Positions 1 through 13,718 are shown, numbered from the stretch's first letter. The stretch: 64,000 bases of DNA from Welwitschia mirabilis (GCA_051453625.1 JBOZIK010000001.1:178921405-178985404), one strand, 5' to 3'. Translations and numbers: made by a program. Notes: generated by a model not told the origin, from the sequence alone.

Positions 1-2675
1 CATTTCATGAGGCTCTCCCTATCGAAAATGACGAAGATAATGATGATATATACCATGCTGACCCTCGCTACAATGCCACCTATTTGCTCTTTTCCATAAC
101 TCATGCTTTTGCATAAATCATCTTATGTTACCTTCTTATGCAACACATCCATTCTTCCACCTAACAATAACATGTTTCACCTAATCATCCCTTTTCCTTT
201 AATAATTTATCATATAGTTCTCAATTTCTATTTTGTATCCAATCCTTCTTAAATTTGTCAATAATTTTTTTCTTAGTTAATTCAAATCATTTAGTTGCAT
301 TATGCTTGGGTAAATCTTTATAGTGGATTAACTGTCAAGTGGTCAAAGTCTTATCGTACAGAGAAATGCATTTTGAATGACTTTGTTAAGTTCTCAATTC
401 AGATGCTAAGAAAGAACTTAGTATTAGTGGAAAATAGTTAAGATTACATTAATTACCATCATAATACTCTCGGTATGATAGAAGCAATTGAGCTATCTTT
501 ACCTAAATGCCTCCTTAGCAGAGTTTCTTGGTTAGTGGCATTCCTTTATTTGATCGTCGATTTCGTTTGGCCATATGTTAACCACATTTAAATTTTATGA
601 AAGTAGTTTTCTTACTTTGGGACTTTTATAGTGGTAAGATTAAGACATTTGTATGTCTCTAACATTTGATGCCTTATGTTTTTCTATCCTAGTATCGATT
701 TGTGTCAAATATGATGCTTGTTTTTAGTAGTGAATCTTATGATTTACCATCTCAATGATCAATCAATGTTCAAAAAGAAGAAAAGGGAATTCAAGTCAAT
801 TGAAAAATATCAATATTATGCATCAAGAAAAAAAAGAAAAGAAAAAAAGAAAAAGAAAGGAAAAAATATATAATAATCATGATGTCCTACTGCAAGAGCA
901 CCGGGACAAATATTATCGAGAGGGGCCTTTGGTAGTTTGATATGGTAGCTATGGGAACTCCACTGGTGCATCAGTTGGTCATGATCTAGATTTGGTTTGT
1001 GGATCCTTATGCTTTTAGTAGTGGTTGCACTCCCCTCATCATGATAGATGNNNNNNNNNNNNNNNNNNNNNNNNNNNNNNNNNNNNNNNNNNNNNNNNNN
1101 NNNNNNNNNNNNNNNNNNNNNNNNNNNNNNNNNNNNNNGCAAGTTGTCAAGGTTTCATTTACTGCCACAGTCGATGATTTAATTGAGTAATCATCCTGAC
1201 ATCATATTAATACTTCACAGAATAATTATAAACATTGTCATAATCACTGTCCTAGTCACATGATACTCTGTGTTTTTTAGCATTGAACCATAGTTAATGA
1301 CATTAAATAATTTCATGACTCATACTGATAGACATCGTTAATGTGACATTTAGAGATGTTGAAATCAATCTTCTTCATTCCCCTATTTGTCCATTTTTAC
1401 TTAGTCTTTTCCTAGTATTCATAATTGATTACCTCAAAGTCATCTCTCGCATTTAATCTAAATTTATTCAAGACTCTTTTCATTCTTCAGTTAATTCATC
1501 ACCTATTAATACCCAAACTTCTTCATCATATCCCTTTTATGATCGCTAGTCTCATTTTGTATGTCTCCCATCTTATCACCTCCCATTTCTTATACAATCA
1601 TTTTTCTTTACATCTATTTTAGCCAATCACATATGTTTCTTCATTATTTTCTATCCCTTCTTGCTATTCCATTTGTAGCCTTTCATTATCCAATCACATA
1701 CTAATCATCTACTCTATCTAATGACCTTTCTTTTCTTTTACTGCATCACAAACTGACCTTTTGTGAAATGCTCTATTTCTCTATCTAATGACCTTTCTTT
1801 TCTTGCTGACATATTTTAATAATCCAAAGGATGGACTAGAGAATGCTAGGAATTCAGATTTCATCCTATGAATTTGGCCAAATCTTTTTGATCTCTTATT
1901 TTGCTTTCCAATTTTTGCAAAAATACCATCTTTTATTCTTCCTATTTCCAATAGTGCTTTGGCCACCTTTTTATGTAATGGCATCCTCAAAAGCTATAGT
2001 TTATTAACACCCATTGTTCTTCTTCTATGATGACATTTTCATTTTTTCTTGTTATCATAGCCTTAATCTCTCAAAATTTTCAGATTCCCTCCCCTTCCTA
2101 TGTTTACATATGTTTGTTTTCGATGTCTTCTATCTACCCTTTTGATTGCATCTTCCTCTTTTCTCTGGGATGCATGCTACTTATGAGATCACTGCTTGCA
2201 TGCGTGGATTTACCTGTTTTGACTTTGGTCACTGCCACTATCACCAAGAGGACTTTTCTCCATCTTGGCTGCATTTTGCATCTTTTTCTCAGTTATAGCA
2301 TGGAGCCATGAACCACCTTCCTCTCTAGCTTTCTTAAGATCCCTATTTTCTCTTAGTCCTTTAACCTCTTAGCTGCGGTGAATGATGTGATTGTTATCAA
2401 TTTTTTACACTAGATCAAGATCACCTCTACATCATACCTCTTATTATCCACTACTGAAAGATAATGTGTGCAATTATAGCTCTTATTAACATATTTGTAG
2501 CATATGACCACGAATTTGTCTTCGACGCAAAGCATTAACAATGAAATTTGGTTTTTTAAAGAACAAATCTGAAAGATTCTCATCCAAAACTATCTATACA
2601 TGTATAGATCATTTTTAGATGGAAAAAAAAAAAAAAAATGCAATCATGCCAATTTTGGAGTTAAAAATAATACTG
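1..2675. other. AT-rich DNA without recognised genes
   Basis: Stop codons are dense in all frames and I recognise no protein family in the short open stretches. The + strand is pyrimidine-rich between about 1.4 and 2.4 kb. An 88-N gap lies at 1051-1138, and an A-run at 2623-2638 is the only simple repeat of note. Probably decayed transposon DNA. Confidence 0.5.
1712..1804. repeat. 26-bp perfect direct repeat
   Basis: The same 26 bases (beginning CTCTATCTAATGACC) occur at 1712-1737 and 1779-1804, separated by 41 bp. This is a small local duplication with no sign of function. Confidence 0.85.
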
Positions 2676-3880
2676 AGATTGCTACTCTTTCTTTGCTCTT
2701 GATGAACGTTTGCGTTTGTCCAAGTAATCCTTCAAAAATTTCATCAAAGCACGAATAATCTCTCTTCAATGCAACAAGCCAGTGTATTTGTGGAAAATGG
2801 AGATCGAAGGGTCTTAAATTAAAGCTGTGCCTTAACCTCTAAGATGGTACAAGTGGACAAGGACATCCAATCGATGACTCACAGGGTTTCCCAGAATAGT
2901 CTCTGATCTTTGATCAGAAGGAGGCCTTCTTCCATGTCTCTACCTTTAGCAGCTTTGTGCTTCTGCATAGATTCTGTTTTGGCCTTTTTTGTTCGTTTTG
3001 TTTTGGACATTGTCAAACTTTTATAGAGGCAAGCCACAACCTCCATTTGAGCAGACAAAGCCAGCTCTCCCAGCTTTCCAGCAGCTGGTTCATTCAAATG
3101 ATGAAGGGGCTTTAGTGGACGCTCGCTAGGCCTTGCCCTTCTCTACAACTAATTCATAGGCATAGTTCATCTTACCTTCTTTTGAAAATCAATCTATAAT
3201 CACTGTGTGAGTTAGTTACCGGTTTCAATTGCCATGCAACGCAAGTCTCACCACTGAAAGTGTTCCTTAGCAAATATTCCAGGAAGCCAAGATCTACAAA
3301 TGGGATTCGAACATGGATTTGGATGTGATTCAACGGAGAGCAGAGGGGCCATCTGGATCAGAAACGCTATTAGATGAACGAGAGATCATAGGTGAAGGAC
3401 AACCAAAAGGCAAAAATGCAAGGCAAAAGATAGGAAAAAATGCCTAACAGACACGGCATCAGGAACACGCATCGACAGAAATACCAAAACAACAGAATGA
3501 CGCAAGTGCAGGTAATGCTAAATGCATTGAAGAAAAACATGAACATCTGATCTCACAAAAAAAAAAAAAAAAGGATGGCAAAAAACACAAGAATGCAAGG
3601 CACAGCCGGAGGACACAGTAAGGCTACAAAAAAATAGCAAAACGCACAAACGAAACAGAGGAGACATGGCATCACAGAGTAACGAAGGTAAAGAACACCA
3701 GTCTAAGGGAAACACTAGAGGGACGCCGAAAACAGCACGATCAGAAAGAAATACCACAAATACGATCAAAGAGTAGAACAGATACCACAGTGGAACACCA
3801 TTGGAACGACAAAGAAGCAATACCAGGGAGGAATCGACATGAGTCTGAAACACCAGAAGACATCCAATCATAGTGCTTCA
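2676..3880. other. CpG-bearing, less decayed patch
   Basis: CpG dinucleotides are frequent from about 3.1 to 3.87 kb but almost absent from the kilobases on either side. Two - strand open stretches lie here. One at 2879-3097 has a lysine-rich middle; one at 3518-3871 is hydrophobic and cysteine/serine-rich. I recognise neither, and both may be chance frames on pyrimidine-rich DNA. An A-run lies near 3558-3572. The patch is either a younger insertion or DNA spared from methylation-driven decay. Confidence 0.4.
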
Positions 3881-4509
3881 ATACTCAAATTTTTTTTTGG
3901 ATCTTATAAATCTCCAGGTTTCTTTTTTTTTTATTGTTTAATAGAATCAAGAATTCAATTCAAAAAAATAGTCCATTTTGTGAAGTAGAGATATATAAAT
4001 TATTGTGATTATGAAATTTCATTTAGACTTTTAAAAGCAATATTCCTATCTCTATATTTATCATCCGCAATCACAATTCATAAGTTCTTTAAAAAAAAAA
4101 AAGATTTTTTAACTATTCATTGAAGATTCAAGATCATATAATAATTTGATTCTAAAATATATCTTAACATTATGCATCTTTCATTCTTAACAAAAAGCTT
4201 GAAAAATGCATAGGGCTTAATTAAACAAAATACATAAAATAGGTCCTCATGTCTGTTTAGGTTTTACTATTGTAAAATATTTGAATAACTTTTTTTTTTA
4301 GTATCAAAGGAAAAGTTCCAATACTTAGACTTACATTATTGTTAGACTAAGAGTTTACATTCGTTTTTTTTTTTTTCAAAAAAAAAGGGAAGTTTAATAT
4401 CGCGAAACTCGGTCATAATAATTTTGGTGCTAAAAGGAAGATATTACACAAAATTCGACCTACCGAAATCATAAATTCAACATTGCTTAAAAATTTAGGA
4501 ACACTATGT
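3881..4509. other. AT-rich spacer with homopolymer runs
   Basis: Several A or T runs of 8-13 bases are present (near 3893, 3924, 4092, 4292, 4365). No coding signal seen. Confidence 0.5.
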
Positions 4510-5200
4510 GCATCAGTATTCTATCTAGAACTGATCTATTACCCATATAGTTATTATTGGATGATAGTATTCCATATAGAATGAATATGTTAGCTATAGA
4601 GTCGTAAAAAAACATTAGTTTTTTATCTAAAACTAATATGTTGCCTATAGAGTCATTATAGGATACCAGTGTTTTATCTAGGAATAATCTATTACCCATA
4701 GAGTTACTATAGGGAACTATTATCTATTATATATAGAGTTATTGAAAGGTGCTAGTGCTCTATTCAGGAGTAATTTGTTACCTTTAAAGTTATTATATGA
4801 TGCTAGTATTCTGTGCATGACTAATCTATTACTTATAGAGTCACTATAAGATGCCACTATCTTTAGCTTATAAAGTCATTATAGTATTCTAGTATTATAT
4901 CTAGAACTGATCTGTTATCTATAGAGTCACTGCAGAATGCCCATCTTCTATTTAAGATTAATTGGTTTGCCACTGTACAAGGCATAAGTGCTCTATTTAA
5001 GATTGATCTATCATTTATAGGATTAATATAAGGTGTTGGTGTTCTATTCAATATTAATATGTTGCATATTAAATAAATATAGGATTCTAATGTTCTATTT
5101 AATACTGACCTATTACTTATATAGTTACTACAAGATGTTGATTAATCCTGATCTCTTATCTATAGGATTACTATAGTATGTTAAGGCTCTATTTAGAACA
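4510..5200. repeat. 50-bp degenerate minisatellite
   Basis: About 13 diverged copies of a 50-bp unit follow one another. The unit reads roughly as 'tctagaactgatct', 'attacctatagagt', 'cactataggatgc', 'tagtgtt'. Landmarks equivalent to 'ctgatctatt' recur near 4533, 4583, 4633, 4685, 4771, 4821, 4907, 4957, 5003, 5053, 5104 and 5146. Spacing is mostly 50 bp with two steps of about 86 where units are shortened. The - strand open frames over the array are by-products of the repeat. Confidence 0.85.
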
Positions 5201-8200
5201 AATTCTAACTCTTAGTCAATGTCAGATGTAATGTTTAAAAGTATTTTAATCAAAAATTTACATTTCTTAATAATTTTTGAGTAAAATAAAAATTATCAAT
5301 GTTTAAGTTGCTAATTCTGTTATTAAGTTATGTTTATGAAATATTTTATTAAGCAGTTTAATTAGCTCTAATCATCAAATAATCGCTTAATTAATTTAAT
5401 CATTATAAACAAGGAGGAGAACATTCACCTGTAGAAGTAACACCTCGACAACATGAACATTAGCATAACATGGAAGATTGCATGAATAATTACATCCATG
5501 ATTTTGAGAGAAGGTTTGATAAAAGTTAATTAGTGAAATTAAGATAATTACATGAATGTTGAAATCTCTTAATAATAAAAAGTGTAGAACTTGACTCCAT
5601 TTGATATGTCTTGAAAGGAATGCCATGAAAGTAATCTATGCCATTCCTTTAAGTAGAAATCTAGGGATCATTACAAGTTCACAATGAAAGGATTGAGAAT
5701 CTTAATCAATAATTCACACAAGATCTAGTTGGACCTCAAATCCTAAAATAAATCCAAATGAAGTAAGGAAATGTAAGGATTAGAGTCATGACTCACATAG
5801 AAAAGTAGAAATCCAATAAAATGAAGAATGATAATTCTAAAAGTACATATAAAATCTCAAATCAACATGCATGTAGGTGCTATTGGATCTTATAAAAAGA
5901 AACCAGAATGGTTATAGTACATCAAAAAATATTTTCAATTAAAAAATGCAAATCATAGTTGATATGCAACCATGTTTTTAATAGGACATGCAACAAACTA
6001 ATGGAGTGTTTCATGCATAATGATAAATGATAGTATTAAGCATGATGACTTCATAAAAGATTAATTAAATGCAATTTAAGTATCTTCCATTAGGGGAAAA
6101 AAGCCTAGACAAGCATTAAAACAAATTGTAAAAGTTGGCCAAATATCAAAATTAAAAGAACTTAGAATAATTGATTAATAACTTCATAGTAATTTTACTA
6201 TGAGGCTAAGGAATTTGATATACCCACTTGAACCCAAAACTTCATAGAAATCCTACAAAAGGATAAAGTATTATGTGGAGAAGGAATAATATTATCATGA
6301 ATTCTCATCTTATAAATAATTCTGTGTTAATGAAAAAGTAATCTTTTAAGGATGAGCAATAATGTTAGCCATGAAACCTATTATTAAGATGTGGATAAAT
6401 AGTTCCTTAATAGATGCAAATTATTAAATAAATAAGACATTTTTTATGAGTCAAATGAGTTAATGTCAATAATTAGGTGTTAATTATGACTTATTAATTG
6501 AGGTATAACTTGTGAATATATTTTTAGAGGACATGACCTTTGCAAAAAATTTATAAATATAACTTACAACCCTTAATTAATTTTAAAATAATGCTCTAGT
6601 TGGGATCTAGGATATAATATATTGGTTATAATTCTTAGCAAACCTATTTTGATCACTTAAGAGTCTTAGAGAAAAGACCTTAAAGGTAGATCCTTCTAAT
6701 TGGTCCATTAAGCTAAAACACCAATTTTAACATTGGTAGTTTAGGATTTAAGAAAGAAATTTTTACATTAATAAAGATAGTTCTTCTTTTTAAATTTTCT
6801 TACACTTAAACCTTTTTCTTTAAATGTATTTTTATTAAATAAGCACATGCACATTTTGATCTAGGGATATTAAGATGCATGAACATCACACTATTGAGGA
6901 TATGTGCTAAGTACTTATCCTTTCCATGGACTACATCTTCTATTCAATATATTTTGATTTCTTAATGATTCTCCCCATATTTTAGTAGAATAGGTACTTA
7001 GAAGATTGTGTCTCTTAATGATAATGAGGAATTAGTTTAGAGAGTTTTGATTAGATTAATTAAAACATGTTTCTTTGATGAATTATTATAATTATAAACT
7101 ATCCTTTTTTTTTATTTCTTTATACTTCACTTAAATTTTGATATTATACTTGATCACATCTTCATTAATCATCTATTAACTTATTTAATTTCCAATATAG
7201 ATTAGTTCTTATTAATAATTTTGTTATAGTTGTCTCTAATCTATCTTCATGTGGAAGTATCTTAGTTATTTAAAAAGATGTATTTTTTATGAAAGTTAAC
7301 TTCAATTTATTTGTTTCTTATTTTTTTAGTTTTACTTCATCTTCTAGGAATCTTCCTACTTATACTCAAAGAAAAAAGACTTTAAGACTTTTCAATGATT
7401 ATCTTAATTTATGTTATTCTTTGATTAAAATTTGTAATTTAGTCTTATGTGTTTTTAAAATCTAATTATGGTTTTTATATTTGTAAAATGTATAAAACAC
7501 ATAGACTTCATAGTAATAAATTTCTTCATTTTCATTAAAAAGAGCCTTAGTTTGAGTTGGAATTAACTTCTATATAAAAAAATCTATATAACAATGTAAA
7601 ATTACATAAATATTTAGAATCTTTACGTTTCCTTGTTGAAAATATTATTTATTTTATTATCTAGATCTTCTAGTTTTGATTTTATTCTGAGAGGATCTAG
7701 TAACATAATCATGAGTTAGTTATAAAACTACTTCTATAACTTGAATTCTTACTTTTTATTTTTCTCTTTCCTTTAATTTCTTTGTTTAGCCTTCCTATCA
7801 TTTCTTGATTCACTTGTTGAGTTTTAGCTAATTCATGTTTCAATTCTTCAAGTTGTTAAGTAAACACTTTTATCTTTTTTTTCATTGATAACTTTTACTT
7901 TTGTTAAGTATTCTTTATATATCCCTTAAAAATCTTGAGTTCATTTCTTATTATCTTCATTTGGGATTCTTATGCCTTTATTTGGTTTCTTAACCTTAAG
8001 AGCAAATTTGCATCTTATTGTTACTTAAATTATTAAGTTCTATTTGATACACTAAAAATTCTAATGTATTCCTTTGAATTTACACTTAATAAAGAAGGAA
8101 CTACACATTTTTGATAGACAACTCATTTAAAAATTAGTTATCCGAAATAAATTTATTGCTCCTATAGTTTTTAATTCTTCATTTATGAGCTAATTAAAAA

Positions 8201-9503
8201 CGCTAAGATCATTTTTTGTTAAAAATCTATGTGCTAGTTTTATTTGTTCTTATATTCAAAACTTCGTACTTGATTGCACTTGAAACTTGTTTTAAAAATA
8301 AGCTCACGTATGTTACTTTTATAGAAATTTGATGTAAATATATAAAATTTAGTTAAATCTTCTTAACTTATTCCTTTTATTTATTAATGCTACATTCATC
8401 ATAAGGAATTTGTATATCTTTTTCCTCATTTTCTTCAAAAGTGATACAACATTTTTTTTTTTTAATTCAAATGTCAACCTCTACCTGTTGTTTGATCTCT
8501 TTAATATAACTTTAATTGATGCTAATTCTTTTGATGTTAGATCAGTATGCCCATAACTAATGTAGATCACATCTAATTTTTACTTAATTTCAATCTTGTT
8601 GAGTATATATGGAATATAAGTTTCCAATAGTTCTTGAATTAAACTATTTTACTTATAGAACTTTAACATTACTTGTCATCTTCACAAATTATAGATTGAG
8701 GCTTTAAGATTGTTACGCTTCTAGTAATGATAGGGGTATGATAAAAAAAAATTGAACTTAAGAAAAAGGCTTAACATAGGATCCTTCTATATTTTCAAAC
8801 TCTAAATGATTATTAATTGATAAATAGAAATGGTCCAATCCACCTAATACATGATATTCCCCTTTTGTATCACTAGACTAGGACATAGTTGAAAACTTTG
8901 AGTTAATGGAGTCTTTATAAGGCATTGCAAAAGGAAAAAAGGGGGAAAAAAAGAAAAAAGAAAAAATAAAAAGAAGGAGAAACCAAACTATTCCAAATAG
9001 TTTATTATATGCTATGCTATGAAAATGGAATGAACTTTTAGTAATTTCATCTTGCTTTTAATAAAAAATATTAAAGTTATTAAAAATGCACCAAAGAACC
9101 TTAGGAAAAATTAAGAAAGAAAATTTCAAAGATGAATTCTACTTAATTTGATATAGGGAGTATACACTTAAGCCAATTTAAATAAAATAGTATTTCATAT
9201 TAAGTGCATCTATAAAATAAAAAATAAAAAATATAACCATAATATGTAATATAGGGAACTCAATTGGAATGGAGCAAAATCATAATTCTTCTATGACCAA
9301 GTAATGAAAACTAGTCTAAAGCTAATAATTTAAAATACTAGAATTATAAATCACATAAAATTGAATGTCTTTTAATTTAACCTTTGAAAGAGCTATAGCA
9401 TCTAGATAAAAACTAAGTTGTCCAATTATTTCACAAGCTTCAAATTTATAAAGAGAGTTAAAAAGCCTCTTACATTTCAATAAAATAAGTTAAGCATAAG
9501 GAG
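5201..9503. other. AT-rich DNA without recognised genes
   Basis: More than 4 kb with stops in all frames and no protein motif I can name. A purine-rich run lies near 8933-8982. The stretch ends at the inferred left edge of the large LTR element. Probably very old repeat DNA. Confidence 0.5.
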
Positions 9504-10323
9504 TGTCATGTTCAGATTTTCACCCCAACATGGAAAACCTTTTTAGTCAACTAAATGGCTAATTTAAAAGTCTTAAAATTAATAGTAAAATAAGTATAAT
9601 TACAAACTATTTAAAAATAATAATATAAATGATAAAAGTAATAGTTAAACTAGGCATGACATTAGGCTTTACTAAAAGATAAAGTTATAGTTATTTGTTT
9701 TAGTTAATTGATTGAAAGATTAAGTTAGTTACAAAATTTATTATTGCTTGAGCATAAGTTTTATCTATTATCATGAAAAGTGAATACTTGAATTATCTTA
9801 GTGTTATTACTTTTATATGTTAAGATGAAGATGTAGTTCTTATGAATGTATGTCTAATTGATGTAGTCTGACTTTGAATATTTTGAGTTATCTTGGAATT
9901 TATCTATAGTTTGATATATGTATACCTTCTCTCAGTCATGTTTATTTATGCAGTAGATGTGATGTATGCTTTAAAGTAAATACTCATGTTATTTTATCTC
10001 ATGTCGTTTAATTTAATTGACAAATATTGTTATGTTATTATTTACACCTAGTGGCTAGACATGAAAATAAAGGGTTAAGGGATCCTAATCTTCTTATAGA
10101 AAACCTAAATCCTACTATTAGTTTTACTATTAGTCCTTATTTATGAATATCTAAATCCCTTGTTAGTAGAGTTATATCATGTGATTTGGTTATGTGGAGC
10201 CTAAGTTATATAAGAGTACCTTAAATTTTATTAAGAGTAAGTGTGATCCTTAACCTTTCTTGTAAATATTTGTATCTTTCTATGTGGTTCATAAACCCCT
10301 TTTAAATTCTTGCATGCCATGTT
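9504..10323 (+). repeat. LARD 5' LTR, left arm
   Basis: Aligns along its length with 26740-27597. Shared landmarks are 'aaaataataatataa', 'agttaaactaggcatg' and 'attgcttgagcataag'. It stops at TGCATGCCATGTT, where the right copy continues without a break. The missing remainder resumes at 21671. Confidence 0.8.
10317..10323. repeat. Target-site duplication, left copy (CCATGTT)
   Basis: CCATGTT stands just before the inserted gypsy-like element (one extra T lies between) and again immediately after it at 21671. The empty site near 27590 reads GCATGCATGTTATTG. Gypsy elements usually duplicate 5 bp, so one or two bases may be chance or mutation. Confidence 0.65.
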
Positions 10324-10324
10324 T

Positions 10325-12190
10325 TGCGATGCATATTTTTACAAATTTACATCTTGCTTCAAACCTATTACTCAAAATCTATAGTTTATAAAATACACAC
10401 TCCAGTATGAATGGAAGTGACTTAAATTTCGTAACCCACTAAAGACTTACAAGAGAAGAATGAGAATTGATTTTTAAAGAGAATATTATAATCAAAACTT
10501 AATAATAGTGCATAAAATAAATATGCGATGCAATGTGAGTGTAATAAATCTAANNNNNNNNNNNNNNNNNNNNNNNNNNNNNNNNNNNNNNNNNNNNNNN
10601 NNNNNNNNNNNNNNNNNNNNNNNNNNNNNNNNNNNNNNNNNNNNNNNNNNNNNNNNNNNNNNNNNNNNNNNNNNNNNNNNNNNNNNNNNNNNNNNNNNNN
10701 NNNNNNNNNNNNNNNNNNNNNNNNNNNNNNNNNNNNNNNNNNNNNNNNNNNNNNNNNNNNNNNNNNNNNNNNNNNNNNNNNNNNNNNNNNNNNNNNNNNN
10801 NNNNNNNNNNNNNNNNNNNNNNNNNNNNNNNNNNNNNNNNNNNNNNNNNNNNNNNNNNNNNNNNNNNNNNNNNNNNNNNNNNNNNNNNNNNNNNNNNNNN
10901 NNNNNNNNNNNNNNNNNNNNNNNNNNNNNNNNNNNNNNNNNNNNNNNNNNNNNNNNNNNNNNNNNNNNNNNNNNNNNNNNNNNNNNNNNNNNNNNNNNNN
11001 NNNNNNNNNNNNNNNNNNNNNNNNNNNNNNNNNNNNNNNNNNNNNNNNNNNNNNNNNNNNNNNNNNNNNNNNNNNNNNNNNNNNNNNNNNNNNNNNNNNN
11101 NNNNNNNNNNNNNNNNNNNNNNNNNNNNNNNNNNNNNNNNNNNNNNNNNNNNNNNNNNNNNNNNNNNNNNNNNNNNNNNNNNNNNNNNNNNNNNNNNNNN
11201 NNNNNNNNNNNNNNNNNNNNNNNNNNNNNNNNNNNNNNNNNNNNNNNNNNNNNNNNNNNNNNNNNNNNNNNNNNNNNNNNNNNNNNNNNNNNNNNNNNNN
11301 NNNNNNNNNNNNNNNNNNNNNNNNNNNNNNNNNNNNNNNNNNNNNNNNNNNNNNNNNNNNNNNNNNNNNNNNNNNNNNNNNNNNNNNNNNNNNNNNNNNN
11401 NNNNNNNNNNNNNNNNNNNNNNNATAATAGAGCTAAGATACAAAAATGAAATAGAGTTTTGTATTAAAGGAGAAATAACATATGAGTTACAAAACATCTG
11501 AGTCTCAATGAAGGATGCACAACACTTTATCAAGAAAATGTCTTTCTACAACTTACAATATGGATCTCCATCCCTATGATCTCCTATCATGAGAATCTCT
11601 AGTACAAATGAATATGGAGAGAAGAGTCAAAATGAGTTCTTATTTATAGGGTTAAGAAGCAAAGTCAACACACAAAAGAAACTGCAAAACATGCTCAATT
11701 ACAAGACAAAAGCAGATGAAATAAATAAAGTTTGACTGACGATTACATGTGTCATCCTGGCTGTCATGGGGATGATGAAGGGAATGATGGGTTAAACATT
11801 ATATTCATTGTCCTACATGTCGTGGGGAAGGCCATGGAGATGACACCCCTATATAAAAGATGACTCAGTAGTAATAGCTCTAGTCCATAGCAACATCCAA
11901 TGTGGCATTTACAGTGTTGTTTTCTTGCTTATTATGGGGATGACAGAGGGGACAATAGTCTTCTTTATCCTTCTAATTCAAGGGAAGCTATCCTTTTTTA
12001 TTAATGATCTCCTTCCAAGACATAATGTATTAGAATATGCTTTAAATGCATCTAATCATCCCAAAAACTATACATTTCTGAGATCTTCTATCAATTCTCA
12101 TAATCCTTAGAATTGATTCTAAACCTATATTAATGTTTTGCAAAATATCTCCTAACACCTATTAAATACATAGAATTTGGTAGTACATCA
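10325..12190 (-). repeat. Gypsy-like LTR, copy 1 (distal 3' LTR)
   Basis: On the - strand it begins TGATGTACTACC (12190) and ends at the target duplication. The visible part, 11424-12190, aligns with 12817-13718 and 20796-21670. Shared features are a TATA box, the 'atggggatgac' motifs and the same right end. A gap at 10554-11423 covers nearly half. Identity to copy 2 looks like roughly 70-80% by eye, so the two are distinct old copies. Confidence 0.65.
11641..11648 (-). promoter_or_regulatory. LTR TATA box, copy 1
   Basis: The - strand reads CCTATAAATAAGAAC. The TATAAATA core sits at an equivalent place in all three LTR copies, supporting - strand transcription of the element. Confidence 0.55.
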
Positions 12191-12205
12191 TAGCCTCCCA
12201 CTTAG
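12191..12205 (-). other. Polypurine tract, copy 1
   Basis: The - strand reads CTAAGTGGGAGGCTA directly before the LTR start TGATGT. This is the expected place and composition of the plus-strand primer of an LTR retrotransposon. Confidence 0.6.
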
Positions 12206-12716
12206 CTTTATCAGTCCTTAACAAAGATAGATAAATAACTACAATTGTAAGCCAAATTATCTTAAGAAATTAATCTAAAAATTATAATACAAGATCATAA
12301 ATAATCTCAAATACATCATATAATAAAATAACATGTAATGCATAATGTATATGGAGCCAAAATTTCAAAAATTTATGTCTCATGAAAGATCCAAAAAGAC
12401 TCAAAAATTATGAAAATGAGCCATGAAAATGAGTCTCACCCTCTCCTGAGAAAAGTAATACATCTCATATTATCTAACAAAGTAAAGAAAGCAAACAGGA
12501 ATGAGAAGACAGATGACAGGTATTTTTGAATTTGGAAAATTGATGAATTAAGTCTAAAGCTAAGTATAGAAATTTCATATTTGAAAAATAGATATGTATA
12601 AAATATTTTAATAAGTATTAAAAAAGTAGTTAGTGAAAATGTACTAAGTAGGATGAAGCAGATCCATGAATGCCCAACAAATCTGCCATTATAAAAATTA
12701 TTAAGATTAGCATTTA
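12206..12716 (-). other. Internal gypsy sequence, copy 1, no coding signal
   Basis: About 500 bp matching 13734-14240, the non-coding region upstream of the purine tract. No open frame. It ends at a 100-N gap, after which the LTR begins again. Confidence 0.55.
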
Positions 12717-12816
12717 NNNNNNNNNNNNNNNNNNNNNNNNNNNNNNNNNNNNNNNNNNNNNNNNNNNNNNNNNNNNNNNNNNNNNNNNNNNNNNNNNNNN
12801 NNNNNNNNNNNNNNNN

Positions 12817-13718
12817 GGTGAGTCAAATAAATGCAATGCAAAATGATTCTTAAACTACTTTCTTCAACCTTAACAAAGGTTGCCTTTAAGACATATATCA
12901 TTAATGAAATTGTTACCAAATCAAGAACAACATAAATGATAAGGAAAATATAATAAAATTAAATGCATAAATAAAATATAAGTTTATATTAAAATTAAAC
13001 TATATCTAGGTTATAAAACAAGTAAGCCTCAATGAATGATGCATAGCCCTTTAGTAAGAGAACATCTTTTTGCATCTCATAAGATAAATCTCCAGTCCTT
13101 TACTCTCTTATTACAAGAATATTTAGTGCATTGGAAATGGATAGGAGAGTCAAATGGAGGTCTTATTTATAGGGCTATGAAGCCAAAACCATCATACAAA
13201 ATACACTGTGAAATATGCTCAATTCCAAGAAAGAAATAAATGAAATGGTTAAAAGCCAACTAGTTATTACAAGTGTCATCCTACCTATCATGAGAATGAC
13301 GAAGGGGATAATGGCTCAAGCAATACATTCATCATTTTGCATGTTGTGGGAATGACCATGGGGATGACAACCCTTTAGAAAATATGACTTCAATAGTACT
13401 AGCTTCAATCCATGTCAGCATTTCTATGTGGCTTGTATAGTACTGTTATCTTACCTATCATAGGGACAATAGTAGAGATGATAGTCCTCTTTATTCTTAT
13501 ATCTTAAGAAAAGTCTGCCTTTTTCATTAGTGATCTTCCTCTAGGACACTAAGTATTAGAAAGTGTCTAAAATGCTTTAAATCATGCTAAGAATTGCACT
13601 TTTTTATAATCATTCATCAACTCTCCATAATCCTTAGAATTACATCTAATACTATCTAAATGTCCTATAAAATAGCTCATAACACCCTATTAAATACATC
13701 CAAATTGGTAGTGTATCA
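12817..13718 (-). repeat. Gypsy-like LTR, copy 2
   Basis: Second LTR copy, truncated on its left by a 100-N gap. The - strand start is TGATACACTACC at 13718, with the purine tract directly above it. Either a second related element lies here, or the assembly placed a contig from another copy next to the first. Confidence 0.65.
13164..13171 (-). promoter_or_regulatory. LTR TATA box, copy 2
   Basis: The - strand reads CCCTATAAATAAGACC, the same position and core as the other two LTR copies. Confidence 0.55.

Noticed and set aside
3518-3871. 117-codon - strand hydrophobic frame as a membrane protein gene
   Set aside because: Pyrimidine-rich DNA gives F, L, S and C codons by default; no start context, no homology recognised.
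4487-5051. Two - strand frames over the minisatellite as repeat proteins
   Set aside because: The 50-bp unit is not a multiple of three, so the repeat is not maintained as protein.
4510-5200. CRISPR-like array
   Set aside because: Units adjoin with no unique spacers and diverge steadily; the organism is a plant.
10508-11449. Long open frames across N gaps (also at 20.1, 28.2, 55.0 and 57.3 kb)
   Set aside because: They consist almost wholly of unknown bases and carry no coding evidence.
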